From the NCBI RefSeq assembly GCF_020085105.1, contig NC_058043.1, positions 757,501-821,500 of the forward strand: a stretch of 64,000 nucleotides of DNA, written 5' to 3'. The notes under the pieces are model-generated. The model saw nothing but the letters and a program-made list of their open reading frames with translations, was not told the DNA's origin and did not search any database. Source of the DNA: Siniperca chuatsi. Taxonomy: Eukaryota > Chordata > Actinopteri > Centrarchiformes > Sinipercidae. Below, in pieces: positions 12,824-23,056 of the stretch. The stretch's first letter is position 1. Every line of letters starts with the position of its first letter. A program made the translations under genes and the position numbers.

Positions 12824-13635
12824 CCTAATGTTCCTAATTAGTTCATTCATCCGTCTTTCACATTATCGTTTAATTATCTTGGTTTTCTTTTGTTTCATTT
12901 TCATTGTGAAAACAAGGTCAGTTAATAATTTCCATCATAGTTGACAGACATATAAACACCTGGCAAAGAATTCAAAACCGCCTCTGTGGTAGTTCCATCT
13001 ACTGTAGGTGTCTCCAGGACCACATTTTGCCATGATGACACACACACACACACAAGGTGAAAACAATACCAGCCATGCCGTCACGGCTGGTAAAAGAAAC
13101 GATCATCGCCATGTAAACGAAACCTAAATCTACAATCCTGCATCCTAGGTCTGGCCTAGTCCGCAGAGAGACAATAAGAGCAATAAGAAAAGGCAGGATT
13201 ACGTCTTAGATGTCAAATGAAAATTATTCGTAAATTCATGACACACAACAGAAAGAGAATGAAAGACAAACACATACCCCAGGCCACACTATTCTTCATC
13301 TTAGAAAAAATAACTAAACAACATAAAAAATGTCTTTGCTTTGGTTGAGTTTGTTAAATGTTGGCCATCATGTCAAATACATTACATTCAACTTTACCCA
13401 ACTTTGCATTAAACACATCCAGCTCACCATTAATATGTTCTCAAAGTGGAATTGTTGAAATTGAAAGTTCTTTCTTTCACTCAACCTTTAGTTATACACG
13501 GTGGTCCAATGAGAGAAGTTCACTCGTGTTTGCATAATGAGCACCAGAAAGTGATATGCAACCCTTTCTGTCACTTTTTAATCGACGGGTGATGGATAGT
13601 GACCTTTGATTAAACATGAATTAAACCCCACCCCT
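12824..13635. other. No gene seen; short (CA)n
   Basis: Unique-looking intergenic sequence. It holds a (CA)9 run at 13037-13054 and a small hairpin, accagccatgccgtcacggctggt, at about 13070. No coding frame stands out. Confidence 0.5.
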
Positions 13636-13675
13636 TGATCCTCCCTCCCTCCGGAAGTGGTCAGCGCTTTGCGTG

Positions 13676-13790
13676 GACCAATGAGCATGAAGCAGGCATG
13701 GGAGTGAAGTAGGCATTGTGAGTAGGAGCCAATGAGTGTGAAGCAGGCATGGAGAGCAGGAGCTAATGGGAGTGAAGTAGGTGTGGAAAT
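13676..13790 (+). repeat. CCAAT-containing minisatellite, left arm of an inverted pair
   Basis: Imperfect units of about 34 bp share the form agccaatgggagtgaagnagg, with CCAATG at 13678 and 13729 and a CTAATG variant at 13763; an isolated further CCAATGGGAG is at 13996. The reverse complement of the same unit lies at 18547-18643. Both arms end in gaagtaggtgtgg(a/g)aatga and point inward. CCAAT boxes are NF-Y binding sites, so each arm could act as a promoter. Confidence 0.75.
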
Positions 13791-14216
13791 GAAATAAACC
13801 CTGTAAATGAAATATGATTAAATAATTCAATCATTTAAGTGAAATCAATAGTATCAAAATTATAAAAAATAATTTACAAACTTACCATCTGTAAAATCTA
13901 ATCTTTCAGGAGAAAAAGACATGTCTTTCTCTGTTGTCTGTCTGGTGCAGAGTGAGGTGTGAATGAATTGGGAGGGTAGGCAGAGTTTGCATGAACCAAT
14001 GGGAGCGCAGCAGGCGGGGATACGGCTGCCCATCAAGGTGTGGATGAAAATGAAGACTGGAAAAGCAGAAAAACTGGAGGATCTCTTCCTACATTGAGAG
14101 ACATTCTGATGATAAAAAAGACTCTGTTTACAGAAGACACCACCCCCAACTCCTCCTCTGACTCTGACTCCGCCTTGTAATTCATTCCACTTAAAACAGG
14201 TACCCCGGAAATGTCA

Positions 14217-15121
14217 CACTCACACACTCTGAGAAAAAGCATGCCTCTTCCTCTTCTACCACAACCAGAAAGCAGAGAATCGTCTCTGACTCTGAGAACA
14301 GCCATGTCTCTCCCTTGTATCCTGCGACCCGGGAGCCCGGATACCATTGGGACCCCTGTGGCAACACCATCGGAGACCGAGACCCCTCTTAGGATACGAC
14401 CAAGCTGTTTTGCTATGCATCACGAGGAGGGTGGGAATGCGACAATCCCTTCTCCACCACCACCTCACTGTTAGCCTACCCTGTGGAGGAGGAGGAGAAC
14501 CCTACATTTGATCCCAGAAGAGAACCCTGCAGCAGCGCTGCAGGAGCTTGATACGGTTCCTGAAGAAGCAGCAGCACCGCTGCACATTGGGAGCCCTATC
14601 CTCGATATGACACCCCCACCTTCACCGCCGGGGACCCCTGACTGGATTCTACACCATCTCCCCCCCTCGACTGGCCCTCTTCTTCTTCTTTGGTATCCTC
14701 AGCTCCAAGCGCCTCACCACCCCCCTCTCCCAAGAAAAAGGGACAAACCTGACGGGGTGCTCTCTGACCTATTTCTCTAAACACGGTGAGGGTCGTGGTG
14801 GTTCGCCTGTTGAGCAAGGCTCTGACCGCATACAGATCTGAAATCTGTAACGGCTGTCAAATTGATCACCCAAGTCAGCTACAACACGAATGTCTGTTTG
14901 AGATGCCAGATTATTTCTTCCAACGGCACTACAATGAGTTGATGAAACGGCTTTGGATGGATTGTTTTATCAGAGCCGTTCAACGGGCACTTCAAGCACG
15001 CCTTGTCCACGTGTCTGCATATAGAGTCCATGGCGCTTCCGAGGCCTTTCTTCATAACCTCAAAATGACAAGACGCATCGGAGAGAAAATGGAGAAGATG
15101 TACGACGCGCTGATCGGTTAA
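14217..15121 (+). pseudogene. Frameshifted orphan gene with C-terminal Cys/His domain
   Basis: I do not recognise this gene. Protein-like sequence runs through changing frames. From about 14231 there is a basic, Ser/Thr-rich start (KKHASSSSTTTRKQR, then VSDSENS) with one TAG, through VEEEENPTFDP. It then shifts to an acidic, Pro-rich segment (ALQELDTVPEEAAAP, PPPSPPGTP; about 14505-14645) and back to a Ser/Pro stretch ending SPPPSPKKKG (about 14750). From 14786 an open frame of 111 codons holds CNGCQIDHPSQLQHECL, in which C-x2-C-x3-H-x5-H-x-C could bind zinc, followed by an amphipathic helical-looking tail to TAA. A disordered S/P/E-rich N-terminus plus a compact Cys/His C-terminus would suit a nuclear regulatory protein of a virus or large transposon; that is inference. 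The 111-codon frame begins with GTG, so it is an exon or fragment, not a complete gene. Confidence 0.45.
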
Positions 15122-15529
15122 GACGAGAAAAGATTGAGCTGATGAACTATGTTGCGGACTTTTGGAAGGGAATTGAGTGATTCAAAAAATGGGTAATTAT
15201 TGCAGAAAACTTGACTTATATAGAGGAACGTGTAATCGTTAATCAGTTAATCAATGTTTTAGATCAGGTGATTAAAACAAAGTCACTCATGTTGTGGATA
15301 ACGATGTTTTTTTTATTTAGAGACGAAGTCGCTAGACTTTAAAAGATTTTGGACATTGTTTGAAATGTTGAAAATTGGGATCAGATAGTAAGCAACACAT
15401 TATTGGTCTCATCAATTATCCTCTGAATACAATTTTTAACCAATGTGACGTTATTCTGGGGGATAGGTTAATTTCACAATCCAGAGCACCGTGATGAAAA
15501 ATGGGCTACTGGAACAAGATGGAGATGGG

Positions 15530-17600
15530 CGAGATGCGACAACAAGGCTCTGTTAGAATGCTACTAATCCAGTAACCCTAGTCAGAGGGGTTACATGCAA
15601 AGGAAGTGGGATGAATGGTTACTTCGAAACCCACAATCAAGGCTTACAGTGAAGCAACTAGTAGCTTAGTGTTCCAACATCCACAACCGGCAACTGCTAT
15701 CACAACTTGACATTGACGAGATACACAAATGCTACGGCAAGGGGGAGTGAGGACAACAGGTCTCGTAGAAGATGTGAATGCATTGAGTGCGATCCCTACC
15801 ACAACCATCACCAAAACCAATGAGCTGATATACACTTCAGCAGCGATCCTCGAGATGCTTGGCTATAAGAGCAACCATTGGAGCCATGAGAAACAGTACC
15901 CACCACGGAAACTAAAATCAAGGAGGCACAGAGAGAAGTGAGCCAACTGACAGAGGCCGAGAGAGGTTCAATGAAAGGCTGGAAACTGAACAGTACTGGA
16001 AAAGTATATGGGAGAGGGAGGCACCTTGAGGCCAACAAGTGTCCATCAAATGTGGCATATACCAAGGAGATGCTCTGTCCCCACTGCTGTTCTGCATAGG
16101 TCCGACTCAGGAATGGGGCCACCATCAGTCACCTCCTCAACATGGATGAGCTATACACTAAGAGCGAGCGGGATCAGCGACTCACTGGTCCACACCACCA
16201 GGATCTCATTTGGGCTTGAGAAGTGTAGTCGAATGATGACAAAGAGAGGGAAGGTAGTCCACACAGAAGGGGTCTCACTCCCAGAAGGAACAATAGCAGA
16301 CATTGAGGATGGTTACAAGTACCTTGGAATACCACAGGCAAATGGCAACCTCGAAGAGGTAACAAGGAAAACAGCAACTGCCAAATACCTCCAACGAGTA
16401 AGGCAAGTCCTAAGGAGTCAGCTCAATGGCAAGAACAAGGCCCAGGCAATAAACAGCTACGCCCTGCCAGTGATCAGATACCCTGCAGGAATAATAAGGT
16501 GGCCAAAGGAAGAGATACAGACCACAGACGTTAAGACACGAAAGCTCCTCACCATGCATGGAGGGTTCCATCCCAAATCCAGCACCCTGAGACTGTACGC
16601 TAGCCGTAAGGAAGGCGGCCGTGGACTAGTGAGTGTGAGAGCCACTATCCAGGATGAAACATCCAAGATCCACAAGTACATCAGAGATAAGGCCCCAACA
16701 GACGATGTGCTCAGTGAATGTCTCAGGCAATGGGGAACAGAGGAAGAGGTGCTGGAGGAGGGACCATCATGGGAGGACAAACCCCTACATGGGATGTACC
16801 ACTGGAACATAACTGAAGGGGCTGATATCAAGAAATCCTACCAATGGCTAGAGCGGGCTGAACTGAAGGACAGCACAGAGGCACTCATCATGGCTGCACA
16901 GGAGCAGGCCCTGAGCACCACAGCAATAGAGACCCAGATCTACCACACCAGACAAGACCCAAGGTGTAGGCTGTGCAAAGAGGCCCTTGAGACAATCCAG
17001 CACATAACTGCAGGGTGTAAGATGCTGGCAGGGAAAGCATACATGGAGCGCCATAACCAAGTGGCTGGCATAGTGTGCAGGAACATCTGCACGGAGTATG
17101 GACTGGAAACCCCGAGGTCAAAGTGGGAAACACCTCCAAAGGTGGTAGAGAATGACCGGGCCAAGATCCTGTGGGACTTCCAGATTCAGACTGACAGAAT
17201 GGTAATGACAAACCAACCAGACATCGTGGTGGTGGACAAACAGCAGAGGAAAGCCGTTGTGGTTGACGTGTCAATACCTAGTGATGGCAACATCAGGAAA
17301 AAGGAACATGAGAAACTAGAGAAATACCAAGGGCTCAGAGAAGAGCTGGAGAAGGCTTGGAAGGTGACGGCGACAGTGGTGCCAGTGGTCATCAGAGCAC
17401 TCGGGGCAGTGACCCCCAAACTGGAGGAGTGGCTACAGCAGATCCCTGGAAGAACACCAGACATCTCAGTCCAGAAAAGTGCAGTACTAGGAACAGCAAA
17501 GATACTGCGCAGAACCCTCAAGCTCCCAGGCCTCTGGTAGAGGACCTGAGCTCGAAGAATGAGACCACCCGCGGAGGGTGAAGGACGAAGTTTTTAAAAC
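15530..17600 (+). pseudogene. R4/Dong-type non-LTR retrotransposon, internally deleted
   Basis: Reverse-transcriptase-like sequence begins near 15588 (GYMQRKWDEWLL, then QLLSQLDIDEIHKC) and is broken by frameshifts and stops. It resumes with CGIYQGDALSPLLFCIG (about 16045), so most of the palm domain is missing; the catalytic Asp-Asp region reads MDE here. From about 16200 a long frame stays open to TAG at 17540. It covers YKYLGIPQANG, a Cys/His motif (CRLCKEALETIQHITAGC) and a restriction-like endonuclease (PDIVVVD, AVVVDVSIPSD, KEHEKLEKYQGL). That C-terminal order is typical of the R2/R4 group, in which the endonuclease follows the reverse transcriptase. The R4/Dong label is a best guess. 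It interrupts the block bounded by inverted minisatellites. Confidence 0.8.
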
Positions 17601-17896
17601 ATTTTTTTAATAAATATATAAATAAAAACACGAAGATAATATTTATGAGAAACACTATAACTCAAACCAGCGGCTATAATACCTTATGAGAGTCAACTTT
17701 GTAGAAATTACATTTTAAAGCACAACCTCTTTAATTTCACGCGTACAAAACCTTCCGTGTTTGCTTATGATGTAAAATGAGAGAAAAGTAGAGAAAAGGA
17801 AGGTACATGTGTTCCCTGCTGGGTAATTATTACATTTATCTGGCGTGATTGAATCGTCTCACAATGTACCGTAAAACAATTTAAAAGCAAATAGAC

Positions 17897-18461
17897 TTAC
17901 AGTGTGCCGCTGGAAGCCCTACGGGATCTCAAGTGTGGATTCTCAGAACTGGAACTGGTTCTCCTGTGGTTGCGACCCAGTGAGAATCCTGGATCTCTGT
18001 CCGCTGGTTGAGCACTAGACCTCCACAGCCGTCCGTGGTTGATTAGGTCAGACTTGATTAGAGGTGTCAGTTGATGACTCTGAAAGACATAATTTATAAT
18101 CACGATAGGAAATAAAAGTCTTGAAATATTTCTGTATTAAAAATACACAATATAGACCTGTACTTACCAGACTCCTCTGCTTGAAGGTTCAGCCCTCCGT
18201 TTAGAGTCACTGCAAAGAATGAAAAAACTCCCTATGTTTTTGCCTAAAGGTTTAAACGCATGAAATATAGTTTTAAAGCCATTTCCCATTGTCCCATAAG
18301 TGTGTATGAAAGTGTTGTCCGGCTGACATGCATTCAGCATACCATAAAGCCTTAAAAGAGACATTCCTCAGTCTGTCTTCACACAGTCTGCCTTCAAGAA
18401 GAGCAACAAACAGCATGGGCACCCCATATGGTTTATATTTACCCTGTGTAAGGAGTTTCAC
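17897..18461 (-). pseudogene. Orphan spliced-looking sequence, right half of the inverted-repeat block
   Basis: I do not recognise a family. On the minus strand, frame VKLLTQGKYKPYGVPMLF...ECMSAGQHFHTHLWDNG (18461-18273) overlaps a second frame, NGFKTIFHAFKPLGKNIG...CSDSKRRAEPSSRG, as if one frameshift separates them. The latter ends at a donor-like gagtctg|gtaagt. An acceptor-like tgtctttcag at about 18084 opens a Ser/Arg-rich stretch (RRTSSSSENPHLRSRRASSG) ending at another donor-like cacact|gtaagt. Joining these sites does not give one continuous frame, so the sequence is either degraded or non-coding. It reads inward from the right minisatellite arm, mirroring the gene on the left. Confidence 0.35.
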
Positions 18462-18546
18462 CCGCTAATTTCAGACTGCCTTCACAGATGATTGAGTAGC
18501 AAGGAATCTTCAGAAAGAGCAACAAACTTTGACCCTTTTTTCATTC

Positions 18547-18643
18547 CCACACCTACTTCACTCCCATTGGCTCCTGCTCACCATGCCTTCTTCACTCCCA
18601 TTGGCTCCTGCTAACCACCCCTGCTTCACTCCCATTGGCTCCT
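18547..18643 (-). repeat. CCAAT-containing minisatellite, right arm of an inverted pair
   Basis: Three units of 33-34 bp share tncttcactcccattggctcctnc, the reverse complement of the 13676-13790 units. CATTGG boxes are at about 18565, 18599 and 18633. Units here are more regular than in the left arm. Confidence 0.8.
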
Positions 18644-18971
18644 ACAGTCCAACAGTCCAAAATCCAACAGTTAAACAAACATATAAAAATTACAAGACTG
18701 CAAAGAGGGGTAACATGGAGAATGGGTTAAAGGCATGAAACCAGCATTTAATAAAATAAAAAAACACCAGTATGACATCAAAATCTACACTGCACTCAGA
18801 TCTAACCACTGCAGGTGCAGCAAGAATCAATGTTGGACTAAAAATGTAAAATCTGCCAAAAAAATGAGTCGATCTAACTTCCTGAGTGAAGTCAAACATT
18901 TAGATGATGTTTTACAACAGATCCAAGAAATTCAGACTGTTTTCCTACAAGTGCTTTATAAATATATTCTA

Positions 18972-19125
18972 ATTCATGTGGAGGAAACCTTGTACATGCT
19001 TCTATAACATCCAGAATCGATCACTATAATGCACTTTTATCTGGCGTACAGCACAAAAACAAAGCAGCGCGAGTTTTTACAAAATCTAAGAAGTTTGATC
19101 CTATAACACCTCAAAATCCTCCTTT
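18972..19125 (+). pseudogene. L2-type LINE reverse transcriptase fragment
   Basis: One open frame reads LVHASITSRIDHYNALLSGV, then KAARVFTKSKKFDPITP, the conserved tail region of L2/CR1-type reverse transcriptases. The ~20 residues normally between those blocks are missing, and nothing of the rest remains. Confidence 0.7.
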
Positions 19126-19239
19126 TCTTTAGTCTTTCAGCAGGACAGGAAGCCGGCGGTGGGGAGACTGGTAGAGGAGCTGGTAGAACCATTGATGTCC
19201 GGGAACCCGGAGCCTGCCACTCCGGCAGAGAAAGAGGGT

Positions 19240-19610
19240 ACTGCTGCTGCAACGCAGCAGAGGGTTCAGCGGTGTGCCGCGACCCAGCAGACGGTCCAGC
19301 AGACGGTTCAGCGGCATGCTGTGACCCAGCAGACTGTTCAGCGGTGTGCTGTGGTCCACGCGGGGCAGGAGGCGGCTGCGATCCAGTGGCAGCGAGGGAT
19401 TGGTGCTGCTGCGATCCAGCGGCGACGAGGGATTGGTGCTGCTGCGATCCAGCTGGGAAAGTGATCAGCAGAGTCCTGGGACCGGGAGCTGCTGCGATCC
19501 AGCAGAGAGTCCTAGGACAGGAGCTGCTGCGATCCAGCAGGGAGTGATGGCTGCTTCGATCTAGCAGGAAGTGACGGCTGCTGTGATCCAGCAGGGAGTG
19601 ATGCAGTCTG
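19240..19610. repeat. GC-rich tandem repeat (gatccagcagg / acccagcagac units)
   Basis: Short units such as gctgctgcgatccagc and cgacccagcagacggttcagcgg recur about a dozen times with variable spacers. They give a Gln/Ala-rich frame on one strand and a Leu/Pro/Ser-rich frame on the other. The stretch lies directly next to an LTR fragment, so it may be the leader or early coding part of a retroelement. I cannot identify a product. Confidence 0.7.
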
Positions 19611-19879
19611 ATAACTGTGAGGACTACCGAGAGCCAGGCTGGTGCCTAGGTATGGGTTCGGAACTGGGACTGGTTCGGGACAGGAAGATTTCAGGCTCAG
19701 GTAACCAAGTCTGACTGATAAAGAGCTAGCAGGCAGTCTGGCTGGAAAACCGGCTGAGTAGCAGGCAGGGTTGTAGGCTGGGATGTGTCTGGGTATGCAG
19801 GTAGTCCGTGAGCCACTCAGGGATGGCCTCCCTGAGCCCAGGCAATGTTGAAAGTTTTGTTTCTACCCGACATCTGATT

Positions 19880-20106
19880 GCCTCTCTGTGGGACTCGTTG
19901 ATCCGACACTGAACAAAGAAAATACCTGGACTAAATACCCTAAGGGAGGTGAGACAATGAGACACAGGTGCAAACAATCAAGGAAGGGCCAACAATCAAA
20001 ACTGGAGGGAAAGCAAACAAAGACAGGAAGTAAACCCACAAGACACACAAGGAGAGGAACACACTACAAAGTAAAACAGGAAATGACAAAACCTCAAACT
20101 ACAACA
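19880..20106 (-). mobile_element. LTR fragment, family shared with 48.1-48.5 and 58.7-59.2 kb
   Basis: The plus strand shows gagacacaggtgcaa, caatcaaaactggaggga, agcaaacaaagacaggaag and a terminal actacaaca, the same ordered phrases as the two other copies. On the minus strand the LTR would begin TGTTGTAGTTTG. Its edge coincides with the left edge of duplication copy B, so the insertion truncates or marks that boundary. Confidence 0.75.
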
Positions 20107-20449
20107 AATTCAAAAGGAATTCATTATTACAGGTGAAATGGCTCCACACAGGTGTTCTCTCAGGACTGCTGATCATCGGGGATAAATGAAAACACCTGTG
20201 CAGGTGTGCAGGGATTTTTAGAATAGCTTTGTTAGCTTTGTGGCTATGACAATAGCTGAGATAATAGTATGGCAATAAAACAGTAAAATAAGTGATGGGA
20301 TTGAGATTAAGGGCTCTTCTCCCTTCATTCACTCTGGTTTACATGAAATATGACCTGAAACTGCAGCTCAGCAGAGTCTGACAGTGTGCTGCTGCCCCCT
20401 ATAGGACTGTCGTCTGCACAACAAGCAGGCTGCATGTCAGATCTGACAT

Positions 20450-20690
20450 AACAGTATGTTAACAGTGACAACGCTAACATGCTGATGTTTAGCAGGTATA
20501 ATGTTTACCATGTTCACCATCTTAGCATAGCGTGTTAGCATGCAAACATCAGTTAATTAGCAGCAAACACAGAGTGCAGCTGAGGCTGACGGGAATGTCA
20601 TCAGCTCTGCAGGTATTTGGTCAGAAAACAAAGTGTTGGACACGGTAACATGTCGACCTGATGGTGGCACTAGAACCTTGAAAGTTCAAT
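20450..20690 (+). mobile_element. Dispersed GCTAACATG/TTTAGCAGG repeat, fuller fragment
   Basis: The fragment matches the one in copy A and continues through catcagctctgcaggtattt and acatgtcgacctgatggtgg. Its presence at the same place in both copies shows that it predates the duplication. Confidence 0.8.
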
Positions 20691-21429
20691 TACCACAGAG
20701 TTATTAAACTGTTGTCAAACTACCAAATGAACCTGGATAAAGATTCAGATTTCTTACAGTTTAATACTGTCCGTCAAACAAGAAGGAACCAAACCTAAAA
20801 GCAGGAAGACAAGACAGATGACGTTGAGTTGACTCATTGTTTAGCATGCTAACATTCACCTCTCCCTGTGGCACAAACAAAGCTGCTTTTTATTCCAAAT
20901 ATCATACAAGCCAAGACTCCGAGCCGCCTCCAAGCTGTTTACACCCCGATACTCCCCCTCCAGTGTTCAACCAGCTACTGATGTCACAGTTGGCTGCTTC
21001 ACTGATGCTCATTCACTCAGAGTCAGTGTTCACATGAAGACAGAAGAAATCTTCTTACCCACTGTCTACACCATTCCCTGGTACCTGTTACAGTACATAC
21101 TACCCCTCTCCAACAATACTCCACGTAACCCCTTTCCCAGAATATTCCCAGGATTTCACTAAGTTATATTTGAACTCCTCCACCAAGTTCAAACTACTTT
21201 GAATATAACCAGCTGTTGCAGCAGCCTGCTGCACACCATCAGTCCACATATCCAGCAATGAATCAAGACTTTGGAATGAAACACAACCTGTGTTACAGGT
21301 GAAGCAACAGCATTTAGCAGAGGAGGTCTGACAGAGCTCCACCTCTCACCTGATTCACCTGAGACAAACCAGGAGACAGTAAGTTCCTGTTCGGTTCTCA
21401 GTGAGAAGAGACGCAGCGACAGACAGACG

Positions 21430-21650
21430 GTAAGATTTACCTTTATTACAAAGCTGTGACTTCAGCTGAGGGAGGACAGTTACAGGGGGGAGTACTGAAG
21501 AACTGAAGCACTGAAGTAGAGAAATACTTCAACTGCAACCTGCTGCTGAATGAAAAACACTCAACGTGAAAGTAACTGAGGCAACTTTCTACAGCAGGGA
21601 GGGGAACACAACTGACTTCCTGTTGTAACGTGCTGTCTGCTGTGTTTCAG
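21430..21650 (+). other. Predicted 5' UTR intron of TRIM gene 2
   Basis: Donor cagacg|gtaaga and acceptor tgtgtttcag|cttcac match those of copy A. This copy is shorter by eight bases because of a small deletion just before the IRF-like site. Confidence 0.65.
21565..21576 (+). promoter_or_regulatory. IRF-element-like site (copy B variant)
   Basis: cgtgaaagtaac keeps the GTGAAAGT core although the adjacent bases differ from copies A and C. Confidence 0.33.
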
Positions 21651-21667
21651 CTTCACTCGGAGACAAA

Positions 21668-23056
21668 ATGGCTTCCAGATCAGAGGAGGAACTCTGCTGT
21701 CCGGTCTGTCATGACGTCTTTAGAGATCCTGTTCTTCTGTCATGTAGCCACAGCTTCTGTAAAGACTGTCTGCAGAGCTGGTGGAGAGAGAAACCAGCAC
21801 ACGAGTGTCCAGTTTGTAAGAGAAGGTCTTCAAAGTCAGAACCACCTTTAAACCGGGTGTTAAAGAACCTGTGCGAGGCCTTCTTACAGGACAGAGATCA
21901 GAGAGCTTCAGAGGCTCTCTGCAGTCTGCACTCTGAGAAACTCAAACTCTTCTGTCTGGACCATCAGCAGCCAGTGTGTGTCGTCTGCAGAGATTCAGAA
22001 AAACACAGCGACCACAGATTCAGACCCATCGATGAAGCTGCACGACAACACAAGGAGGAACTTCAGGAAACTCTGGAGCCCTTAAAGAAGAAGTTACAGG
22101 TTTCTGAACAAGTTAAAGTGAAGTTTGATCAAACAGCAGAACACCTGAAGGTCCAGGCCCGACACACAGAGAGGCAGATTAAGGAGCAGTTTAAGAAGCT
22201 TCACCGGTTTCTAGAAGAGGAAGAGGAGGCCAGGATGGCTGCACTGAGGGAGGAAGAGGAGCAGAAGAGTCAGATGCTGAAGGAGAAGATGGAGGCTCTG
22301 AGCAGAGAGATAGCAGCTCTTTCAGACACAGTCAGAGCCACAGAGGAGCAGCTGAGAGCTGAAGACGTCTCATTCCTGCTCAACTACAAGGCTGCAGTGG
22401 AAAGAGTCCAGCAGCGCCCCCTGCTGGAGGATCCACAGCTGCCCTCAGGAGCTCTGATAGACCAGGCCAAACACCTGGGCAACCTGACCTTCAACATCTG
22501 GAACAAGATGAAGGACATGGTCTCCTACACTCCTGTGATCCTGGACCCAAACACTGCTGATCCAGAACTCATCCTGTCTGAAGATCTGACCAGTGTGAGA
22601 CGAGGAGAGAGACAGCAGCTTCCTGACAATCCAGAGAGGTTTGATGATTACTGGTCTGTCCTGGGCTCTGAGGGCTTCAACTCAGGGACTCACAGCTGGG
22701 AGGTCGAGGTTGGACACAGTACAGACTGGAGACTGGGTGTGTTAGCAGAGTCTGTCCAGAGGAAGGGAGACATACGCTCTGGATTCTGGGGAATATGGTT
22801 CTATGGAGGTAAATACTCAGCATGGTCACCATCAGCTCCACCCACTGCTCTCCGAGTGCAGAAGAAGCTCCAGAGGATCAGAGTGAATCTGGACTGGAAC
22901 AGAGGAACGCTGTCGTTCTCTGAACCTGATACTAACACACACATACACACCTTCAGACACACTTTCACTGAGAGGATGTTTCCATACATTAACACTGTGC
23001 ATGAAATGCAGATATCAGCAGTGAAGGTCTGTGTGACAGTGAAACAGAGCAGTTAG
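21668..23056 (+). CDS. TRIM family E3 ubiquitin ligase (TRIM35/NF7-like), copy B
   Basis: 462 residues, same length and single coding exon as copy A. All RING (C11, C14, C26, H28, C31, C34, C47, C50) and B-box 2 zinc ligands are kept, as are the coiled coil and PRY-SPRY. Outside SPRY it differs from copy A at only seven positions (for example [22 protein letters not shown]). Inside SPRY 27 residues differ, clustered in loops: [29 protein letters not shown] and YINTVHEMQ. Nearly all nucleotide changes in those clusters alter the amino acid. The expected role is RING-dependent ubiquitin transfer with target choice by SPRY, in the cytoplasm. The gene shares the 5' UTR intron and IRF-like motif, so both copies are probably regulated alike. 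Confidence 0.92.
   Translation: MASRSEEELCCPVCHDVFRDPVLLSCSHSFCKDCLQSWWREKPAHECPVCKRRSSKSEPPLNRVLKNLCEAFLQDRDQRASEALCSLHSEKLKLFCLDHQQPVCVVCRDSEKHSDHRFRPIDEAARQHKEELQETLEPLKKKLQVSEQVKVKFDQTAEHLKVQARHTERQIKEQFKKLHRFLEEEEEARMAALREEEEQKSQMLKEKMEALSREIAALSDTVRATEEQLRAEDVSFLLNYKAAVERVQQRPLLEDPQLPSGALIDQAKHLGNLTFNIWNKMKDMVSYTPVILDPNTADPELILSEDLTSVRRGERQQLPDNPERFDDYWSVLGSEGFNSGTHSWEVEVGHSTDWRLGVLAESVQRKGDIRSGFWGIWFYGGKYSAWSPSAPPTALRVQKKLQRIRVNLDWNRGTLSFSEPDTNTHIHTFRHTFTERMFPYINTVHEMQISAVKVCVTVKQSS

Noticed and set aside
12612-12944. 110-codon frame partly shared with 23486-23746
   Set aside because: Both lie in the duplicated 3' flank of the TRIM genes; similarity is due to the duplication and the frames diverge at the block border.
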